A stretch of DNA of 64,000 nucleotides from Cannabis sativa (Eukaryota; Streptophyta; Magnoliopsida; Rosales; Cannabaceae): positions 13,082,001 to 13,146,000 of the forward strand of contig NC_083603.1 of NCBI RefSeq assembly GCF_029168945.1, given 5' to 3'. Positions 57,014 through 64,000 of this stretch are shown piece after piece. The translations under genes were made by a program, and so were the position numbers. The stretch's first letter is position 1; every line of letters starts with the position of its first letter. The notes below the pieces were generated by a model that worked only from the letters and a program-made list of their open reading frames with translations, had not been told where the DNA came from and searched no databases.

Positions 57014-57616
57014 TCATTTTTCTATTTGACGTTTAATTTTTCATTAATGTTAAAAATAACCAAAACAAAAATATTATAACCTGTCAGACAACCGGGTGAC
57101 CATCCCAGTAAAGCTGAAGCTTAACTGAGAACGATCCTCTACAGCCACGATGAACAGAAGAACATCAAGCCATTAATCACGCTCTGATCACACGGTCATG
57201 ATTCATCCACCAGGTTTGGTTTCCTGTCTCCTTAGAAATCAAGGAAACAGAGGTACGAGCCTATAGAACAGATCCTGTTCAAGTAAGGTCGTGATTTGTA
57301 ATGTAGATGCCAGAGTATAAAAAGGTTAAAGATATTTACTAGAAGGTCGATGTGGGACTCCTATCCATCCTAATTACAACTCACGTTTCCAAAAGATTGT
57401 AACTCGAACCCAAAATTAGCCAGAAAGATTTTAATTAAATTTTATATAAAGGACATATATTACATACGAAAAAGAGCACCCGATTACATTAAATAAAATA
57501 GAAAGCCAAACAAAAAAGGTTGTTACATTCCTTAAATCTATGATTCTAAATCAGTGATCTCTCTAAAACTAAACTACCTATTCTGATATATAATACAACC
57601 ATACAAGTTTATTAAA
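57014..57616. other. Intergenic, includes the probable 3' UTR of the trihelix gene
   Basis: 57080-57440 has more balanced composition than the flanks and could be part of an old repeat. No open frame has homology. The stretch next to 57616 likely belongs to the trihelix transcript. Confidence 0.4.
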
Positions 57617-59137
57617 TTATCCTGTAATTGAAGAAGGATCACCACCACCACCACCACCACTTCTTTTGTTTGAAGAGTGTTGTTGTTGTTGATGCTGAGA
57701 ACGATGATAAAGCTCAAGCACCTCAAGCTCTTTCTGTCGAATGAGTAGAACCATTCTCTCATTCTCAAGTCTTCTCTTCTCATTTTCAAACTTAGCTTTC
57801 TCCATTTCCCTCTCCTTCTTGCTACTAAACTTCACCCACTTAAGCCTTTGTTTCTCTAACTCAAAAGCTTCGCATTGGAAGTTCACTTGTTGTTCCTCCA
57901 ACTGTATCATCCTACTCTTCAACCACTGCTTCTTTTCCCAAGAACTCTTCGACCCATCTTGAATCACCCCAAGAATCTCACAGCTCAGTTGTTGAATCAG
58001 CTGGGAAGATTCTGATAACACTCCCTTTCTTGGCCTTTTCCGCAGTCTTACATGGCTAACATCATCAATATCTTCGTGACCATGCCCAATTGGACCACGA
58101 GAACCACCTTCAGCTTCATCATCATCTTCATCATCATCGTAGTCATCAGAATCATCATCATCTTCATCATCATCCTCTTCGTCTTCACCACCACTTCCTG
58201 AGGCTTTTACTACTTTTGATCCATGCTCAGTTCCTGGCCTGCTCAAATTAGAAACCACATGGGAGTTGTCTGTCGCATGAAAGCAACGTTGTTGTTGTTG
58301 TTGCTGCTGTTGGTTCTGTTGATTAGGCTGTACATTAGATGAGGGCTCTGAGGTAGCCAGCTCTGATGAATGGTTGGCTCCACTAGCTACACCATTAGTA
58401 GTAGTAGCACCAGCATGGCTACAACTATTGTGGTAAGCACACATTTCTCTGAAAAACAGGTGCTTGGAATTGAGCAACTTTCGAACTTCTTCTTTTATCT
58501 TTGGTGCCAAATCCATGGTATCCAACAAGCTCTGATTCTCCACAACCTTGCAAGCTGTACCTTTCCCAAGTATATCGTTTACCCTCTTATATCTTTTATT
58601 CAAGTCATTAAATTTGTCCTCACATTGCTGGGGAGAGACATAGAACCCTTTCTCCATCATAGCCCGAGAAACCGTTTTCCATTTCCCTTTCTTCTGTAAC
58701 AATCCTCCGGTAGGCTTTTTCTTGTTTGTGGGATCAATTGCTTCTGAACTATTTTCATCACCAATGTAATAAACCGCCATTATAAGAAGCCTAACCATGG
58801 TATCAGTCCATTTCATTCTTTGCCACGGTGACATCTTCCTCTTCCCATCCCCACTATTGTCATCAGCACCGAAACCAAGATCATCTTCATCACTAAGGGT
58901 TGGTGGTACTTGTTTGGATTTTGGAGCATAAGGGTAAGCGTGTTTAACAGAGGGTTGAGCTTGAGGGTGGTGATCAGAGTCATGATGGCCATAAGCCACC
59001 ATTTGAGAATGGGACAAAAGGTGAGGATTTTGAGTATTTGAAGGGTTTTGCTGTTGTTGTTGGAGAGGTATTTCTAGCCCAAGCATCCCAGCACCCATGG
59101 TAGAAAACAACCCACCTCCTAAACCATTAGCTTCCAT
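57617..59137 (-). CDS. Trihelix (Myb/SANT-like) transcription factor, HRA1/At1g21200-like, 506 aa
   Basis: A single-exon gene for a nuclear DNA-binding protein. Residues 105-190 form the trihelix domain with spaced tryptophans (W105, W110, W153) and the signature KWKTVSRAMMEKGFYVSPQQ, CEDKFNDLNKRYKRVNDILG. 197-235 is a conserved follow-on helix region (DLAPKIKEEVRKLLNSKHLF). Then come a Gln-rich stretch (271-283), a strongly acidic run (317-343), a basic nuclear-localisation-like RLRKRPRKG (364-372), and a C-terminal Glu/Lys/Arg coiled coil (400-478) that may dimerise, ending in Gly6. The start at 59137 (MEANGLGGG) is chosen because upstream in-frame codons come from a T-run leader that would give poly-Phe. 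Relatives include Arabidopsis HRA1, which limits hypoxia responses; that function is not shown here. Frame and domains are intact. Confidence 0.93.
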   Translation of the reverse strand: MEANGLGGGLFSTMGAGMLGLEIPLQQQQQNPSNTQNPHLLSHSQMVAYGHHDSDHHPQAQPSVKHAYPYAPKSKQVPPTLSDEDDLGFGADDNSGDGKRKMSPWQRMKWTDTMVRLLIMAVYYIGDENSSEAIDPTNKKKPTGGLLQKKGKWKTVSRAMMEKGFYVSPQQCEDKFNDLNKRYKRVNDILGKGTACKVVENQSLLDTMDLAPKIKEEVRKLLNSKHLFFREMCAYHNSCSHAGATTTNGVASGANHSSELATSEPSSNVQPNQQNQQQQQQQQRCFHATDNSHVVSNLSRPGTEHGSKVVKASGSGGEDEEDDDEDDDDSDDYDDDEDDDEAEGGSRGPIGHGHEDIDDVSHVRLRKRPRKGVLSESSQLIQQLSCEILGVIQDGSKSSWEKKQWLKSRMIQLEEQQVNFQCEAFELEKQRLKWVKFSSKKEREMEKAKFENEKRRLENERMVLLIRQKELEVLELYHRSQHQQQQHSSNKRSGGGGGGDPSSITG

Positions 59138-59313
59138 CCAAAAACAGAAAAAAAAAAAAAAAAAAAAAAAGAAAAAAGAAAACAATTCAGCAACCAATTT
59201 CCACCAATCCAAAAAAAGAAAACTTTAACAACCCAGATAACCCAAAAAAAAACCTCAATTATGAACAACCCGCTGTGGAAACGCTCACATTGATCTCTCA
59301 AACATTTCAACAA
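59119..59313 (-). other. Possible upstream ORF overlapping the trihelix start
   Basis: An ATG at 59313 opens a 64-codon frame that ends at 59119, inside the trihelix CDS but in a different reading frame. If the transcript starts upstream of 59313, ribosomes using it would pass the main start. The peptide is Phe-rich because of the T run, so only the regulatory effect, not the product, is of interest. Depends on an unknown transcription start. Confidence 0.3.
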
Positions 59314-59640
59314 ACACTTTACAAACAGTAAAAAAGAAACATACCCAGTACTTGAAAACAGTGGATAAGGACCAACAACTCAGTTAGTCAGAGTCTCAGA
59401 GAGATTATCAACACAGACTAGTTCTTTGTTTCTTTCTTTCTTGTATGAAAAATAACAAAGAGGGAGAGAGATAAAGAGTAAGCGGTGGTATTTAGATTGG
59501 ACGGCAGAGAGATGAGAGAGAAACCCATTTAAGAAAAATGAATATGAAAATTGTATATACAGGTAGCAGAGCAGCTGGTTTTGGTTTGGTGGGTTTGAGT
59601 TGATGAGAAAGATCTGCATAAAACTGCCCATGGTTTTTTC
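59138..59640 (-). promoter_or_regulatory. 5' leader and upstream region of the trihelix gene
   Basis: A T23-like run (A at 59148-59170 on the plus strand) sits 10 bases before the start codon on the sense strand. Further up, 59400-59530 is CT/GA-rich, as in plant leaders. No unambiguous TATA box was identified. Confidence 0.45.
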
Positions 59641-60882
59641 GAGTGTTTCCCAACTTTGCTTAGCTTTGCTTTGGGTTCAATTAAGAGAAATAATTAGATC
59701 CTTAATTAGACCCACAGGTTTTCGTTAAAACTGGGGAGCTTCTTCTTATAATTCTTTCTACTACTACCGCTACACTACACACTCAATTTCTATGATAATT
59801 ATATAAAATATTATTTATTTTTACAGATTTTCTTAATATAATTTTTTATAAAAATAAAAAAAAAATAAAAAATAAATAAATAACATCAAAATAATAATAA
59901 AAAATAACATGCAAATTCCAATTTCTACATGGACACTTTCCCATGCCTAACCTAACCCAATATATTATATTATATATCAAATTCCAATTTAGTTTTTAAT
60001 AGTAATACCACTCTTATATTAAATAAGGTAAAACTTAACTTTATATTTTTCTTTATTTTTTTTTACCTAACAAACAATGGAAAATTTGACGAAAAAATAT
60101 ATTGTATTTGAGTCCTAATTAGGAATTAAAGTGTCAATTCACTTTCCATACCAAAGAAAAGGAAAAAAGTGTCAATTCACTTAACATTAGAATTAATTAA
60201 GAATTTTTTACCTTTTATATATAAGATGGGTCCCACATAAGTGGTATATTGAAAATGAGAGGTTTTGTGGAACCTGGTATTTGTGAAATACCGGGACACT
60301 TGTAAGTTTTGGTAGCTTTCTATTTTATTTTCTCTATTGTCTAATTTTATAATATAAAATTTTAGAGGATTGATGATGTGACTTAAGATTTTTTCAAAGC
60401 CTTTGCCTAAACATACATGAGAGATTATACCAAAAAATAAAATAAAATGAAAGGGCTTAAATGAAATGAGAGATTATTCTTGATCTTGACATCCAAGACA
60501 TAAATGTTTCATTTCTGTATACATTTATGGTATGTACTTAATTTAAAACTTTGTACCCTCAAAAAATAAATAAATAACTTATTTAAAACTTTGACACCAA
60601 TATAATTATCAAAATTGACATGGTTTAAATACCCAAAATCAAAATTTATATTAAAAAAAAAAAAAGAGAAAACAATTTTATTCTCCTGTAATTTAATTAA
60701 TTATCAATTTACCACCCTTCCATCTCTCATAAATACTTAAAATGAACTATTTTAAAAAAGTAATAGATAAACTACTTTTTAATTCAAATTATTTAAAACT
60801 AAAGATGCCAAATTAGTACGGAGCGAATTCTCACTAAAAACACAGCCAACATTCGAACACGAAGAAAATGCTAAAATATGCG
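59641..60882. other. AT-rich intergenic, no gene
   Basis: Long A/T runs and no coding signal. 'gtgtcaattcactt' occurs twice, at 60131 and 60169, a small local duplication. Confidence 0.5.
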
Positions 60883-61146
60883 TGTTGGAATTACTGAAGT
60901 AGAATGATTAGATGCTGAGCTGGAAAGTTAGTTACATTCAATTAGGATTAGTTTTCCTTTTTAACTAACTTCTGTTGGTTGAATTAGATTAGTCACGTAT
61001 TCTTTATACTAGTCTTGTATGTATAAATTGTTTACAACAATAAAAAGAAAAGATTGAGCTGCCATTTTCATTCTTTCCATTCAGTACATTTCCATCTTCC
61101 TATTCTCTCCTTTTCTGTCAAAACCAATTGTTTTTGGTTTTCTTCA
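60883..61146 (+). repeat. 5' LTR of a copia element
   Basis: TGTTGGAATTACTGAAG to TTTTCTTCA, 264 bp, followed directly by the primer site. It contains ACTAGTCTTGTATGTATAAATTG (TATA box, about 61019). No partner LTR is in the window. Confidence 0.85.
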
Positions 61147-61158
61147 TGGTATCAGAGC
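61147..61158 (+). other. Primer-binding site (tRNA-iMet type) of the copia element
   Basis: TGGTATCAGAGC directly follows the LTR. Confidence 0.92.
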
Positions 61159-61162
61159 TTCA

Positions 61163-62851
61163 ATGGCCAACAATGGCAATCAAGATCCTTTCCAACCACA
61201 AGCACCAGCTGCAAATCTAGGACACGAAGCAGCATTACCAAACAACAATCTGAGACTAGACCGCACAAATTACACACTGTGGCATTCTCTTGTTCTTGCT
61301 GCTGCACAAGCTTATGATTTGGACAACTACATTCTTGGAAACAATCCTTAACCTCCAAGAGTTCTTGTAGATAATGTCCCTAACCCTGCATTTCACACAT
61401 GTCTTCGATTCGATCAGTTTCTAATGCACTGGTTAATGAACTCTATCACCGAGGCTATACTTGGACATATCATCAACGCTCGCACTTCAGCTGAGATCTG
61501 GATAATTTTTGAGCAATTATTTTCCACGAGATCAAGGGCACGACTACTTCAAGTCAGAGGCCTACTCCAATCAACCAAGAAATGATCATCAACAATTGAT
61601 GAGTACATCTTGAAGATGAAGCAATATAGTGATACTCTAGCTGCTGCTAGACAATCTTTGACTGATGATGATCCAATCCCATACATTCTTGGAGGATTGG
61701 GACTTGAGTATGAAGCTGTCATGGTGAATCTTACTTTCAAATTTGAAACTTTATCCTTGCAAGAAGTTCAATTCATGCTTCACAGCCAAGAATTAAAGAT
61801 CAATCAACACACCACAAAATCTCTCACCAATGTCCAAGCAAACCTTGCCAACTCCTCTTTCAACAACAGTGGACGAGGTTCCCAGAATTATGGTGGGTGT
61901 GGATATCGAGGTTCAAATCGTGGAGGCAGAGCATCCAATTTCAATTCTGTTGATCGAGGCAGAGGAGGCAACATGCCAATTTGTTAACTCTGTGGAAGAT
62001 GTGGCCACACTGTCCTTAAGTGTTTTCAAAGATTTGTCATCAACTTCACATGATCTCCAACTGAAAATACAGCTTCTGCATCCACCACCCTTACTGAGTC
62101 CCCACAAGCTCACCTCTCACAAACCTCAAACACACAAGATCTCACCACTACCTGGTACATAGACAGTGGTGCCACTCATCACATGACAAATAGTGCTGAC
62201 AACCTCAATAACTCCACTGACTACAAAGGCAAGGCCAAAGTAATTGTTGGTAATGGTTCTAAACTCCCTATACTAAATATTGGATCAAATGTCTCACTTC
62301 AAATTCTCTCACTCACCCTTTAATTCGACAAGATATATTGCATGTCCTAAGTGTATCCAAAAATCTATAAAGTATCTCTCAATTCACCAAACATAACAAT
62401 GTAATTTTTGAATTTGATGATGTTTGTTGTCTCATCAAGGATAAGAACACCAAGCAAGTACTTCTTCGGGTTAATCTCCATGAAGCACTGTACCAACTAC
62501 AAATTTAGAATCACTAGCCCCAAGATCAGTCTTTCCAGCCCTCAAGTTCACTTCAGACCACACCAATAGCCCTGGATTTTACTACTTCTAGCAATCCTAT
62601 GTGTGACAAAAATAAAATTTTTGATGTATGGCATTGTAGACTAGGACATCCTTCCTTTAATGTTCTAGGTAAAGTTCTCTTTCAAGTGGCTCCTCAAGCC
62701 AAATGTAGTAAAAACTCCTTCTGTGATGCTTGTCAAATAGGCAAACAACATCACTTTAGCTTTTGAAGCACAACTAATAAAACTACAATGCCCTTTGAAC
62801 TTGTTTTGTTTGATGTTTGGGGACCCTCTTTTTATACTTTAATGATGGTTA
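61163..62851 (+). pseudogene. Copia gag and pol start, broken and cut off
   Basis: Gag starts MANNGNQDPFQPQAP at 61163, only 4 bases after the primer site, as in Ale/Retrofit-type elements. It continues through LRLDRTNYTLWHSLVL, a stop at 61349, EIWIIFEQLFSTRSRARLLQ, a stop near 61582, and 61610-61987 (TIDEYILKMKQYSDTL just before it, then a Gly/Arg/Asn-rich tail) ending in a stop within the zinc-knuckle region. Protease DSGATHHMT is at about 62162. The pre-integrase zinc finger follows (VWHCRLGHPS near 62627, then CDACQIGKQHHF). Homology stops at 62851, where an Angela-like LTR is inserted. Integrase core, RT and RNase H are not in this window. Confidence 0.88.
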
Positions 62852-63660
62852 TGTTGGGTTTTATGCCCTAAATAAAACTCATTTCATATAATCAGATTTA
62901 CTTATTAATAAAGATCAAAAATAACATTTTATGTTGCATGGTTCACATGATTTATTTCATAATTATAGGTATATAATGTATGAATTCTTTTTTTAAGTCC
63001 AGAACATATGAGTTTGTTAAAGATTATAGTGTTGTCAGCACAGTGGAATATAATCTTAATTATATGTTCAAAAGTTTATTCCCTGATTTGTCAGAACACT
63101 GGATTTAGACTGACATGGTATAATCAGCGATAGGTATTCTTACACCTTGGAAAAGTGTTATGTCCTTTCCAGGACATTGGCAAAGTTTACCAGTATCGGA
63201 TGTATGGAGTATACATCGGAAGGGACCGATATTGAACTTTGATTAGATATATTAAAATTTACCGTAATATCTATTCAATTCAATATCACCTGTTGATCCT
63301 AGATCAAATGATCTTAATCCTGATATCGTTAGGTTCAATCTCAAGAGTGTTATTCGTGTTCTTTGATTTGTTAGTTAAGCCTAATTTTGTGTCAGGGTGA
63401 TACGTACATTTTGGAAACACGGTAATGCAATTGAGTGGGAGCGCTAACATAAATATGGAGTCTATAGCTTCTATCTGGCAAATAGAAGTAAAGGATGATT
63501 TTCTTCGAGCTTAACCAAACGAAGATAAATGGTGGAGATCTCATTTCACTTAGGTGAAATATCATTTATACAGGATTAAGTGTTTTAAGGATAAAATACA
63601 TTGAAGGTGTAGCGGTAACAGTAGTGCCTTTTCAATGTAGATCATCTATATAGAGGATCA
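62852..63660 (+). repeat. Angela-like LTR, 5' part
   Basis: Starts TGTTGGGTTTTATGCCCTA exactly as the solo LTR at 37054 and follows it with moderate divergence (shared GTCAGGGTGATACGTA, GGAGTCTATAGCTTCTA, GTAGATCATCTATATAGAGG). Similarity stops at about 63660, so this copy is truncated or interrupted there. Confidence 0.75.
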
Positions 63661-64000
63661 TTGATGGGTTGGATGGTCTCCAACTGGTGCCTTTCTCTAA
63701 TATACAGTTTGTCTTGCCACATGGAAGAGACACCAACAGATAAAAAATATAAGAGAATGAGAATGGTTAGGGTTTGTTTTAAATAATAGACAAATATTAC
63801 TATTACTATAAATTATATTATAATAAAAAATAAATAAAAAAAATTATAAAAATAGAGAAAAATTAGGAAAGCAAGGCAAGAATAGGAGAAGATAGTTTGT
63901 GAACCTACCATGTCACTACCTGATTATTATGGCTATAATTATTAAATTATTAGAGAAGAGGGATGGGAATATCGTTGCTCTTTTATTTGAGAACTAATTA
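63661..64000. other. Unclassified sequence to window end
   Basis: Not part of the Angela-like LTR family as seen elsewhere. No open frame or known repeat was recognised. It may be another insertion whose remainder is outside the window. Confidence 0.4.

Noticed and set aside
59138..59212. Trihelix start at 59212 (adds 25 residues)
   Set aside because: The extension is a poly-Phe run produced by a T tract, not a conserved N-terminus; the start at 59137 fits family proteins better.

Overview
This window is nuclear DNA of a eudicot plant. It is AT-rich, holds one ordinary intron-rich plant housekeeping gene, a plant-specific transcription factor and a nuclear tRNA, and is otherwise packed with nested plant transposable elements. 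The species is not determinable by eye. The look of several LTR families hints at Rosales, but that is only an impression. I found no CRISPR array, operon or bacterial-type system.

Real host genes. (1) A complete 16-exon pyruvate kinase gene lies at 42881-47091 (+). I could place every splice junction so that a 527-residue protein reads through without a break. (2) A single-exon trihelix (Myb/SANT-like) transcription factor lies at 57617-59137 (-), 506 residues, resembling the HRA1/At1g21200 group. (3) A tRNA-Arg(TCT) lies at 56933-57005 (+). These three sit in the right-hand part, 42-59 kb. They do not form a functional unit.

Layout. 0-13 kb: a decayed LINE (-) split by a 8.9-kb Ty3/Tekay-type retrotransposon (1747-10657) with a perfect 5-bp target duplication. 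13-18 kb: an Angela-like LTR fragment, then an internally deleted Tat-like Ty3 element carrying a hAT-type MITE in its LTR and ending in an ATATAT/CTATCTCC minisatellite. 19-25.3 kb: a complete but stop-ridden Ty1-copia element. 25.7-29.9 kb: a complete hAT transposon whose transposase gene is interrupted by a Mutator-type MITE. 30-35 kb: a LINE fragment, MITE debris, a promoter-like G-box/CGCG block with no gene, and a degenerate repeat patch. 35.7-41.2 kb: a three-level nest (LINE, then Angela-like solo LTR, then Tekay-type solo LTR), with target duplications at each level. 41.2-42.1 kb: degenerate tandem repeats upstream of the pyruvate kinase gene. 47.6-55.5 kb: a MITE fused to a second Tat-like fragment, then a copia remnant interrupted by a 4.1-kb non-coding LTR element and another hAT-type MITE. 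55.8-57 kb: a PIF-type MITE, a tRNA-derived SINE with a perfect 13-bp target duplication, and the tRNA gene. 60.9-63.7 kb: a broken copia element interrupted by an Angela-like LTR.

The main value of the window is its insertion stratigraphy. About a dozen insertions can be delimited to the base by target duplications and ordered in time. The other points of interest are the unusual active-site motifs of the pyruvate kinase clade and a possible overlapping upstream ORF on the trihelix gene. No undescribed biological system is evident to me.
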